Positions 14,060 to 21,461 of a stretch of DNA of 23,837 nucleotides are shown here, in pieces. Within the stretch, counting starts at the first letter, position 1; each line of letters opens with the position of its first letter. The stretch lies in assembly GCA_016650435.1 (NCBI GenBank), contig JAENVT010000111.1, positions 1 to 23,837 on the forward strand. Direction: 5' to 3'. The notes below the pieces were generated by a model. The model was not told the DNA's origin. It was given only the letters and a program-made list of their open reading frames with translations, and ran no database searches. Origin of the DNA: Ilumatobacteraceae bacterium (GTDB lineage: Bacteria > Actinomycetota > Acidimicrobiia > Acidimicrobiales > Ilumatobacteraceae). The translations under genes were made by a program, and so were the position numbers.

Positions 14060-16594
14060 TCATGTCGCGGTCTCGACCGAGATCTCGGCCGCCCTCGGCA
14101 AGGTGATGGTCACGGTCAGGCCGCCACCTGGAGTGTCGTCGAGCGACAGCGTGCCATGCATCGCTGCGATGAATCCCTCGGCGATCGATAACCCGAGACC
14201 GACTCCATCGTCATTTGTGCGCTGATCGCCGAGTCGTTGAAACGGCGTCGTCACCCTGGCTCGGTCGGAAGCGGGTATGCCAACGCCGCGATCCACGACA
14301 CGGAGATGCACGGAGTCACCGACCGTCGCACCCTCGACCCGAACACGATGTTCCGGCGGCGTGTGACGAAGGGCGTTGCTGATCACGTTGGCGAGGCTCC
14401 GCTCGAGCAGCATGGGATCGCCCATCACTGCAGCAGCGTCTGGGGCGATGTCGACCCTCACCTCGTCGAGTCCGACGTTCAGGCTTTGCAACGCGGCGTT
14501 GACGGTGTCGCTCAGAACGGTGGGACGAATGTCGACTGCCAGGGCGCCGATCTGGAGTCGGCTCGCGTCGAGCAGGTTGCCGACGAGTCGGTTGAGTCGA
14601 TCGGTCTCCTGATCGACAGTTTCCAACGCTTCGGCGAGCTGGTCGTCGGTCCAGTTGACCGCCGGATCGCGCAGGCCTGAGATCATTGCCTTGATGGAGG
14701 CAAGGGGCGTGCGCAGATCGTGCGAGACAGCGCGGAGCAACGCCGTACGGATTGCGTCGGTGTCGGCGAGGGTCGCGGCCTCGGAAGCCTCGGCCATCAG
14801 ACGCCGGTTCTCGACTGCGACGGCAAGTTGGTCGGCCAACACACGCAGCAATCGAAGGTCATCTATCGACAGAACTCGTCCGAACAATTGCAACGTGGAT
14901 TGTGTCCCCTTGCCACCGTGCACCGAGGAGGCCAGTGCGACTGCGGCGGTGGGCGATCCACCAACATCACCCGCCGAGGCCACTGTCACCTCGCCGTGGG
15001 TTTCGCCGCGCACGATCCGCACACCGGTGAGGTCGAAGGTCGAGTGGAGCTGATCCAGCAGCCGGGGCAGTGGTTCGGGGTCGGCAGCCAGGCTGGCGGT
15101 CGATCGAGCGAGCGCCTCTGCCTCGAGCCTCGCTCGTCGAGCCTCGAGCGCTCGTTTGGACGCGACGTCGACCAGCGTTCCCACCGTCACAGCGACGCCG
15201 ACGAAGACCGCCAGCGCAACCACGTTCTCGACCTCGTCGATGGTGAGCGTGTTGTACGGCACCACGTAGTACCAGTTGACCAGCAGCGACGCCGCGATCG
15301 CGGCAACTGCCGCCACGACCTTGCCACCGATCGCGGCGATTGCCAGTACGAGAGACAGGGCCAGTAGCAATTCGGTGGACAGAGCAATATCACCGCGAAA
15401 CGGGACGGTTGCGACAATCAGCAGCGGCAGCCCGATCACCATGACCAACCACGCCGCGATCACACGGCGCCGATCAAGGCCGGGTGGCGCTCGCCGATAC
15501 GCCGCAGGCGCGCTGTCGAGTCGGGAATGTTGAGCGATCACGTGGACATCCACGTCGCCTGCAAGTCGCGTGACGCGGGCAATGAACGAACCATGAACCA
15601 GCTCGTGCCAACGACTGCGCTGCGTCGCGCCGAGAACAAGCTGTGTCGCCTTCTCGCGTTTCGCAAAAGCGGCGAGCGACTCGGCGGGGTCGTGGCCGAC
15701 GACTTCGTGAACCTTGCCGCCAAGCTCCTCGACGAGACGTCGTTGTGCCGACAACGACTCGGGGTCGTCGCGCGTGAGACCATCGTCGACGGCGATGTGA
15801 ACACCGACGAAATCACCTCCGACACGTCCGGCCATGCGCGCCGCTCGCCGGATCAACGCCTCTCCGCCGAGAACCCCCGTGATGCCCACGACCACACGCT
15901 CGCGGGTCTCCCACGAGTTCGCGATCGCATGAGTGTCGAGGTAGGTCTGTAACGATTCTTCGACGCGATCGGCGACCCACAGCAACGCGAGCTCGCGCAA
16001 CGCGTCAAGGTTGCCGGGACGGAAGTAGTTGGCGAGCGCGGCGTCGATGCGTTCTGCCGGATAGATGTTGCCGTGGGCCATCCTGCGCCGGATCGCCTCG
16101 GAGGTCATGTCGACGAGCTCGAGCTGGTCCGCTCGCCGAACGACATCGTCGGGCACCGTTTCGCGCTGCGCCGTACCAGTGATCCTCAAGATGACGTCGT
16201 TGAGGGACTCGAGGTGTTGGATGTTCAGTGTGGAGATGACGTCGATGCCCGCGTCGAGCAACTGCTCGACGTCCTGCCAGCGCTTTTCGTTCTTCGATCC
16301 CGGGGCGTTGGTGTGTGCATACTCATCGACCAGCACGACCTGGGGGTGGCGCGCCAGGATGGCGTCGAGATCCATTTCGCGTAACACCGTGCCGCGGTAG
16401 TCGATCGCTTTCAGCGGCATGACTTCGAGGTCGGCCAACTGGCAGGCTGTTTCCGCTCGTCCATGAGTCTCGACGAGGCCGATGACCACATCGGTGCCGC
16501 GATGCTTGCGACGAACGGCTTCGCCGAGCATCTTGTAGGTCTTGCCGACTCCCGGAGCTGCCCCGAGATAGATCCGCAACGAGCCGCGAGTCAT
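14060..16594 (-). CDS. kdpD: KdpD, full-length sensor histidine kinase for potassium
   Basis: An 844-residue protein of usual KdpD length. The N-terminal KdpD domain has Walker A GAAPGVGKT (11-19), the VLVDEYAHTNAPGSKN block (87-102) and LNIQHLESLND. A USP-like domain follows (about 233-355). The DUF4118 membrane module spans about 375-475, then a coiled segment and GAF-like domain (about 500-600). The kinase core has His625 in LLRAVSHDLRTPL, Asn740, DRGVGI (768-773) and GVGLGLSIAEG (797-807). KdpD responds to low K+ and ionic stress and phosphorylates KdpE. It starts at ATG 16594, 19 bases after the kdpC stop, without an obvious SD. It is cotranscribed with kdpFABC and the receiver-only gene. 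Confidence 0.95.
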   Translation of the reverse strand: MTRGSLRIYLGAAPGVGKTYKMLGEAVRRKHRGTDVVIGLVETHGRAETACQLADLEVMPLKAIDYRGTVLREMDLDAILARHPQVVLVDEYAHTNAPGSKNEKRWQDVEQLLDAGIDVISTLNIQHLESLNDVILRITGTAQRETVPDDVVRRADQLELVDMTSEAIRRRMAHGNIYPAERIDAALANYFRPGNLDALRELALLWVADRVEESLQTYLDTHAIANSWETRERVVVGITGVLGGEALIRRAARMAGRVGGDFVGVHIAVDDGLTRDDPESLSAQRRLVEELGGKVHEVVGHDPAESLAAFAKREKATQLVLGATQRSRWHELVHGSFIARVTRLAGDVDVHVIAQHSRLDSAPAAYRRAPPGLDRRRVIAAWLVMVIGLPLLIVATVPFRGDIALSTELLLALSLVLAIAAIGGKVVAAVAAIAASLLVNWYYVVPYNTLTIDEVENVVALAVFVGVAVTVGTLVDVASKRALEARRARLEAEALARSTASLAADPEPLPRLLDQLHSTFDLTGVRIVRGETHGEVTVASAGDVGGSPTAAVALASSVHGGKGTQSTLQLFGRVLSIDDLRLLRVLADQLAVAVENRRLMAEASEAATLADTDAIRTALLRAVSHDLRTPLASIKAMISGLRDPAVNWTDDQLAEALETVDQETDRLNRLVGNLLDASRLQIGALAVDIRPTVLSDTVNAALQSLNVGLDEVRVDIAPDAAAVMGDPMLLERSLANVISNALRHTPPEHRVRVEGATVGDSVHLRVVDRGVGIPASDRARVTTPFQRLGDQRTNDDGVGLGLSIAEGFIAAMHGTLSLDDTPGGGLTVTITLPRAAEISVETAT

Positions 16595-16613
16595 GGCTCA
16601 GTCTGCCAGCTGC

Positions 16614-17198
16614 CTATGCCGAGACGTCGTCGAGCGCCAGGTTCAACTCGACCACATTGACGCCGGGCTCGCCGAGCACCACGAGTTGGCGGCCGTCGGT
16701 GAACTTCTTGACGAGCTGCTCGACAACTGCCACGTCGAGCCCTCGCTCGGTTGCGACACGGTTGACCTGCAGCCGTGCGTTGGCGATCGAGATGTGGGGA
16801 TCAAGACCGGACCCGGAGGCAGTCACCGCGTCGACGGGCACCAGTGCATCGGCGGGGAGGCCGTTCTCTTGACGATAGGCAACCGCTCGATCATTGACGG
16901 CGGCGAGCAGATCCGGACTCGTCGGGCCGAAGTTGGAGCCCGAGCTGGCCGACCCGTCGTAGCCGGCGCCAGCTGCAGAGGGCCGCGAGTGGAAATATTG
17001 CGGCGCGGTGAACGTCTGGCCGATCAGCTTGCTACCAACGACGACGCCGTCACGCTTGATGAGCGAGCCGTCGGCTTTGTCGCCGAACGCAACGTTGCCG
17101 ATCAATGTGCTGAGCAGCGGAAAAGCGACGCCACAGATCAACGTGAACACGATCACGATCATGAAGGCCGGTCGGAGTTGGCGGATCAATGCACGCAT
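16614..17198 (-). CDS. kdpC: KdpC subunit of the K+-transporting ATPase
   Basis: A 194-residue subunit with one N-terminal membrane helix (about residues 11-36) and an extracytoplasmic domain. It carries the family blocks [51 protein letters not shown] and ARLQVNRVA. KdpC stabilises the KdpA-KdpB pair and is thought to raise nucleotide affinity. The ATG at 17198 comes directly after the kdpB stop (17200), so translation is coupled; AGGAG lies inside the kdpB end about 12 bases upstream. Length and motifs are those of ordinary KdpC. Confidence 0.95.
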   Translation of the reverse strand: MRALIRQLRPAFMIVIVFTLICGVAFPLLSTLIGNVAFGDKADGSLIKRDGVVVGSKLIGQTFTAPQYFHSRPSAAGAGYDGSASSGSNFGPTSPDLLAAVNDRAVAYRQENGLPADALVPVDAVTASGSGLDPHISIANARLQVNRVATERGLDVAVVEQLVKKFTDGRQLVVLGEPGVNVVELNLALDDVSA

Positions 17199-17199
17199 G

Positions 17200-19311
17200 T
17201 CAGTTCACTACTCCTATTGCAGTAACGATGATGTCGATGAGTTTGATGCCGATGAACGGGGCGACGATGCCGCCGAGCCCGTAGACCAGCAGATTGCGCC
17301 GCAGCACAGCGGCCGCCGCTTCCGCACGGAACCTGACACCGCGCAGCGCCAGCGGTACCAGCATGATGATGATCAAGGCGTTGAAGATGACCGCCGACAG
17401 GATCGCCGAACGCGGGCTTCCGAGGTGCATCACGTTGAGCGCGTTGAGCGCCGGTAGAACCCCGCTGAACATCGCCGGGATGATGGCGAAGTACTTGGCC
17501 ACGTCATTGGCAATCGAGAACGTCGTCAACGAGCCGCGTGTGATGAGCAATTGCTTGCCGACCTCGACGATCTCGATCAGCTTCGTCGGGTTGCTGTCGA
17601 GGTCGACCATGTTGCCGGCTTCCTTCGCAGCCTGGGTGCCGCTGTTCATGGCCACACCGACGTCGGCCTGAGCCAGCGCCGGCGCGTCGTTGGTGCCATC
17701 GCCGGTCATCGCCACAAGGTTGCCGCCGGCCTGCTCGCGCTTGATCAGCGCCATCTTGTCTTCTGGCGTTGCCTCGGCAAGGAAGCCATCGACGCCGGCT
17801 TCGTCCGCAATCGCAGCAGCGGTCAGAGGGTTGTCGCCGGTGATCATGATGGTGCGAATGCCCATCGCCCGCATCTGGTCGAACCGTTCGCGCATGCCGG
17901 GCTTCACGGTGTCCTTCAACCGGATCACGCCGAGTACTCGCCACGAGGCCGCCCCCGTCGAGCGGTCGATGACGACAAGGGGGGTCGCCCCGTCCTTCGA
18001 CACCTGCTCGACGACCGGCAGGACTTCGAGGGGAAACGCTCCTCGCTCTGATTCAACAAAGCGGCGAACGGACTCCGCCGCACCCTTTCGAACGAGACGT
18101 CCATCGCTCATGTCCATTCCGGACATGCGGGTCTGCGCGGTGAACGGCACGAGCACCGCGTTGGGGTCCTCGATGATCGTCAGGCCGAAGTCGTGGACAG
18201 CCAGCTCGACTATCGATCGTCCCTCTGGCGTCTCGTCGGCCAACGACGACACGAGTGCGCCTTCGGCAAGTTCGCGCGCCGTGACTCCCGTGACGGGGAT
18301 GAACTCCGATGCTTGTCGCGACCCGAACGTGATCGTCCCCGTCTTGTCGAGCAGCAACGTCGTGCAGTCGCCGGCTGCCTCGACCGCCCGGCCTGACATG
18401 GCCAGCACGTTGCGCTGCACGAGCCGATCCATGCCGGCGATACCGATCGCCGAAAGTAGGCCACCGATCGTGGTGGGGATGAGACACACCAGCAAGGCGA
18501 TCAAAACGATGATGCTCTGCTCGGCGCCGGAGTAGATCGCGAACGGCTGCAGTGTTGTGACGGCCAGGAGGAAGATGATGGTGAGGCCAGCGAGCAAGAT
18601 CGACAGTGCGATCTCGTTGGGGGTCTTCTGCCGGTTGGCGCCTTCGACCAGTGCGATCATGCGATCGAGGAAAGTCTCGCCTGGCTTGGCGGTGATGCGC
18701 ACGACGATCTCGTCGCTCAATACACGAGTGCCGCCGGTCACGGCGGACCGGTCACCTCCGGACTCACGGATGACCGGTGCGGACTCGCCGGTGATCGCCG
18801 ATTCGTCCACCGTGGCGATGCCCTCTACGATCTCGCCGTCGCCGGGGATGATCTCACCGGCCACGACGATGCACAGGTCGTCGACCTGCAGAGCCGACGA
18901 CGCCTTCTGCGTGGTCGTTCCGTCGGGCATCTTGATCAGGGCAATGGTGTCGGCCCGCGTCTGACGGAGCGCGGCGGCTTGCGCCTTACCTCGCCCCTCC
19001 GCCATCGCTTCGGCGAAGTTGGCGAACAAGACGGTGAACCACAGCCACGCCGCCACCAGTCCGGCGAACGCGTTTTGCTTGGCATCGCCGTCAGAAAGGT
19101 CGCGAATGAACAAATAGGTGGTCAGCACCGATCCGACCTCGACGATGAACATCACCGGGTTGCGCATCATGGTGCGCGGGTTCAGTTTCTTGAGCGCATC
19201 GACTGTCGCGGTCTTGATGATCGCCGGATCGAAGATCGATTTCGAACCAGGCGCCTTGGTACGAACTTTGGGGGCCCGGGGCTCGGGGGTGTGTTGCAGT
19301 GTTGCGGTCAT
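17200..19311 (-). CDS. kdpB: KdpB, P-type ATPase catalytic subunit
   Basis: A 703-residue P-type ATPase that powers K+ uptake. Key elements are all present: TGES at 174-177, where the Ser corresponds to the inhibitory phosphorylation site described for E. coli Kdp[16 protein letters not shown] in the membrane ion path (276-290); the phosphorylated Asp322 in [24 protein letters not shown] (489-500); and [17 protein letters not shown] (536-552). Seven or so hydrophobic segments flank the cytoplasmic domains. The first 25 residues are a variable, Pro/Lys-rich tail. The ATG at 19311 has GAGGA about 6 bases upstream and lies 25 bases after the kdpA stop. Nothing essential is missing. Confidence 0.96.
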   Translation of the reverse strand: MTATLQHTPEPRAPKVRTKAPGSKSIFDPAIIKTATVDALKKLNPRTMMRNPVMFIVEVGSVLTTYLFIRDLSDGDAKQNAFAGLVAAWLWFTVLFANFAEAMAEGRGKAQAAALRQTRADTIALIKMPDGTTTQKASSALQVDDLCIVVAGEIIPGDGEIVEGIATVDESAITGESAPVIRESGGDRSAVTGGTRVLSDEIVVRITAKPGETFLDRMIALVEGANRQKTPNEIALSILLAGLTIIFLLAVTTLQPFAIYSGAEQSIIVLIALLVCLIPTTIGGLLSAIGIAGMDRLVQRNVLAMSGRAVEAAGDCTTLLLDKTGTITFGSRQASEFIPVTGVTARELAEGALVSSLADETPEGRSIVELAVHDFGLTIIEDPNAVLVPFTAQTRMSGMDMSDGRLVRKGAAESVRRFVESERGAFPLEVLPVVEQVSKDGATPLVVIDRSTGAASWRVLGVIRLKDTVKPGMRERFDQMRAMGIRTIMITGDNPLTAAAIADEAGVDGFLAEATPEDKMALIKREQAGGNLVAMTGDGTNDAPALAQADVGVAMNSGTQAAKEAGNMVDLDSNPTKLIEIVEVGKQLLITRGSLTTFSIANDVAKYFAIIPAMFSGVLPALNALNVMHLGSPRSAILSAVIFNALIIIMLVPLALRGVRFRAEAAAAVLRRNLLVYGLGGIVAPFIGIKLIDIIVTAIGVVN

Positions 19312-19336
19312 GAGTTCCTCAGAAGTCGGTCACGGG

Positions 19337-21061
19337 TCACAATGAAAGGTGCTCGAGAATTGGACCCAGGGCGAGCGCTGGGAAGAAGGTGAGGCCGGCG
19401 ATGATGACAATCACACCGGTCACCAGAAAGCCGAACAGCGGGGTGTCAGTCGGCATGGTGCCAGCAGTGGCAGGCACCTTCGGCTTGCGTGCCAACGCGC
19501 CCCCGATCGCCAGGGCAGGGATGATCGTGAGAAATCTTCCCATCAACATCGATAGGCCCTGGGTGGTCGTATACCACTGCGTCCCCGTGCCCTGGAAGGC
19601 GAACGCAGAGCCGTTGTTGTTGGCTGTCGAAGCAAAGTTGTAGAGCAGCTCCGAGAGCCCGTGCGGGCCTGCTTGGAACGTGTTCGCACTCTTCAGTACG
19701 GCCGACGCCGCCGCAAAGGGTTTCATCGCGAAGGGCATTGCCAGGATGTACAGGGTGACGAGCTTCATTTCGGCTGCTTGGATCTTCTTGCCCAGGTACT
19801 CCGGCGTTCGTCCGACCATCAGCCCGGCGATGAACACCGCGAGCAGGGCCATGATCAACACCCCCACTAGGCCGACACCGACTCCACCGGGAGAGATCTC
19901 GCCGAGCATCATGTGTGCCATCGGGGCCATGCCGCCGAGCGGGGTGAACGAGTCGTGCATGCAGTTGACGGCTCCGGTAGAGGTACCCGTCGTCGGGGCC
20001 GCGAACAGTCCGCAGCCGGCGGCACCGAAGCGGACTTCCTTGCCCTCCATGTTGCCGCCCGACTGAGTCGTGGAGATCGACTGGTCAACCTTCGATGCAG
20101 CCAGATTCGGATTGCCGTTCTGCTCGGCCAGCATGGTGAACGCAGAGAAGACGACCACGATGCCGACCATCACAGCGAGCAGGATCCTCGACTGCCGCTT
20201 GTCACCCACCAATCGACCGAACATCGAAACCAGCGACAGCGGAATGACCAACAGCGAGAAGATCTCCAAGATGTTTGTAAACGGGTTCGGGTTCTCGAAG
20301 GGGTGGGCAGAGTTGGTGTTGTATGGCCCTCCGCCATTCGTGCCGAGTTCCTTGATCGCCTCTTGCGAAGCGAAGGGACCTCCGGGAATGGCCTGAGTGG
20401 TGACCTCGTTCGACTGGTCGACCGTGGTCGCCACGGTGTTTCCGTGCAGGTTCTGGACCACGCCTTGGGAGATCAGCACCACAGTGAAGATCAGCGCCAG
20501 CGGGAGCAGGATACGCAAGACGGTCTTGGTCATGTCGACCCAGAAATTGCCGATCGTGCGTGCACGCGTCCTGGTGATCCCGCGGATGAGACCGATCACG
20601 ACTGCGATACCGGCCGCAGCCGACACAAAGTTCTGCACAGTGAAGCCGATCATCTGGCTGAGGTGGCTGATCGCTACCTCGCCCGAGAACCATTGCCAGT
20701 TGGTGTTGGTCACGAAGCTGATCGACGCGTTGAACGAGCCCATCGGCGACAGACTTGTTCGATCCGTCGGATTGAAGAACAGGTTCCCCTGCAGTCGCAG
20801 GAGGGCGTAGAGGAAGAGGACCGACATCACGCTGAATGCCACGAGGGACAAGGCGTACACGTTCCAGCGCTGCTCGCGCTTGTGGTCGATCCTGCACACC
20901 TTGTAGATGAACCGCTCGACCGGGTTGAAGAACTTGTCTCCGGGAGCAGAGCCGTCCTTGCGAGCGCCATACACGGCGGCCATGTAGCGGCCCAGCAGTG
21001 GAACCGCGATCGCAAGCATCGCGACGAGAACAAGTGCTTGAAGAATCGCCTGCCAACTCAT
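19337..21061 (-). CDS. kdpA: KdpA, potassium-channel-like subunit
   Basis: A 574-residue, strongly hydrophobic subunit that selects K+ in the KdpFABC complex. The four pore loops typical of the family can be seen: TNTNWQWFSGE (118-128), TNGGGPYNTNS (241-251), SFTPLGGMAPM (371-381) and STANNNGSAFAF (478-489). The conserved start SWQAILQALVLVAMLAIAVPLL and the end FFPALALGPILEHL are normal for KdpA. The ATG at 21061 shares its A with the kdpF stop (TGATG), and GGAG from the kdpF coding sequence sits about 8 bases upstream, so it is coupled to kdpF. Confidence 0.96.
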   Translation of the reverse strand: MSWQAILQALVLVAMLAIAVPLLGRYMAAVYGARKDGSAPGDKFFNPVERFIYKVCRIDHKREQRWNVYALSLVAFSVMSVLFLYALLRLQGNLFFNPTDRTSLSPMGSFNASISFVTNTNWQWFSGEVAISHLSQMIGFTVQNFVSAAAGIAVVIGLIRGITRTRARTIGNFWVDMTKTVLRILLPLALIFTVVLISQGVVQNLHGNTVATTVDQSNEVTTQAIPGGPFASQEAIKELGTNGGGPYNTNSAHPFENPNPFTNILEIFSLLVIPLSLVSMFGRLVGDKRQSRILLAVMVGIVVVFSAFTMLAEQNGNPNLAASKVDQSISTTQSGGNMEGKEVRFGAAGCGLFAAPTTGTSTGAVNCMHDSFTPLGGMAPMAHMMLGEISPGGVGVGLVGVLIMALLAVFIAGLMVGRTPEYLGKKIQAAEMKLVTLYILAMPFAMKPFAAASAVLKSANTFQAGPHGLSELLYNFASTANNNGSAFAFQGTGTQWYTTTQGLSMLMGRFLTIIPALAIGGALARKPKVPATAGTMPTDTPLFGFLVTGVIVIIAGLTFFPALALGPILEHLSL

Positions 21062-21159
21062 CAGAAACGCTCCGGGAAAATGAGGACGAGTAGCAGATAG
21101 GCAACGGCGAGGGCAGCCAGGACCAGGCCCGCGGCGTTGTCGAAGGCAGCTGCGATCAC
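21061..21159 (-). CDS. kdpF: KdpF small membrane subunit
   Basis: A 32-residue single-helix protein that reads MIAAAFDNAAGLVLAALAVA, then YLLLVLIFPERF, with a GTG start at 21159. KdpF lies at the KdpA-KdpB interface and stabilises the complex; the C-terminal PERF ending is common in actinobacterial KdpF. The GTG start overlaps the stop of the preceding small gene (GTGA), and GGGG lies 7 bases upstream. Its stop overlaps the kdpA start by one base. The position immediately before kdpA makes the call firm despite the small size. Confidence 0.88.
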   Translation of the reverse strand: MIAAAFDNAAGLVLAALAVAYLLLVLIFPERF

Positions 21160-21338
21160 GCCGTCACCCCGTTTGCAGCAGTGGCGACCATGGTCGTGGG
21201 CACACTCTCGATGGCGGAGTCAGCTGACTCGGCCATCGCAGGGTCGTCGGGTCCGATCATGCGGTCACACAGCTGCACATACAGGGCACAGAGCACGAAG
21301 AACGCGAGGAGCACTGCGATGAAGATGACATCACTCAT
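21156..21338 (-). CDS. Small membrane protein at the head of the kdp operon
   Basis: A 60-residue protein with one N-terminal helix (about residues 4-22, DVIFIAVLLAFFVLCALYVQ), a short CDRMIGPDD segment and a hydrophilic tail rich in Ala, Ser and Glu. Similar small proteins appear, from memory, before kdpF in other actinobacteria and are listed only as hypothetical. Its stop overlaps the kdpF GTG by 4 bases (GTGA), so both are translated together. The ATG at 21338 has no SD, but TACAAC sits 6 bases upstream, as for a leaderless transcript. An in-frame ATG at 21383 would place the start upstream of that box. A role as an accessory Kdp subunit or a coupling leader peptide is inference. Confidence 0.7.
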   Translation of the reverse strand: MSDVIFIAVLLAFFVLCALYVQLCDRMIGPDDPAMAESADSAIESVPTTMVATAANGVTA

Positions 21339-21344
21339 GCGTTC

Positions 21345-21350
21345 GTTGTA
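21345..21350 (-). promoter_or_regulatory. Possible -10 box of the kdp operon (leaderless)
   Basis: On the minus strand TACAAC occupies -12 to -7 if transcription starts at the A of the ATG at 21338. The weak -35 candidate TTCGCT lies at 21372-21367, 16 bases away. Weak promoter boxes suit an activator-dependent operon. Confidence 0.45.
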
Positions 21351-21382
21351 CCCCACTGCGCAGGTCAGCGAACACGAAGACA

Positions 21383-21446
21383 CGACTCCTTCACGGCGGA
21401 GTCGAACTCCTTCACACTTTCTTCACGCCACGCATTCTTCACGGCG
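21383..21446. promoter_or_regulatory. Cluster of TTCAC boxes upstream of the kdp operon (KdpE-type site candidate)
   Basis: TTCAC occurs four times on the plus strand: 21390-21394, 21411-21415, 21422-21426 and 21438-21442. The middle two are 11 bp apart, one helical turn, as OmpR-family dimers prefer. ACTCCTTCAC is repeated exactly 21 bp apart (21385, 21406) and CTTCACGGCG 48 bp apart (21389, 21437). CGACTCC/GGAGTCG (21383-21389/21398-21404) is an inverted repeat. The boxes lie 52-104 bases upstream of the kdp start and just before the divergent B12 gene, so either or both could be controlled. Confidence 0.6.
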
Positions 21447-21449
21447 CAC

Positions 21450-21455
21450 TAGCTT
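21450..21455 (+). promoter_or_regulatory. Possible -10 box of the B12-domain gene (leaderless)
   Basis: TAGCTT fits TANNNT and sits 6 bases before the GTG at 21462, where a -10 box would be if transcription begins at the start codon. No SD is present. This supports the GTG at 21462 over the ATG at 21471. Confidence 0.45.
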
Positions 21456-21461
21456 GGCTTC

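Noticed and set aside
21384..21446. CRISPR-like array because of repeated 10-mers
   Set aside because: Repeats are too short, spacings unequal and no cas gene is near; regulator sites explain them better.
21339..21461. Riboswitch (K+ or c-di-AMP type) leader before kdp
   Set aside because: The gap is only 123 bases, is filled with short TTCAC repeats, and shows no conserved aptamer core; the proposed promoter gives a leaderless mRNA.
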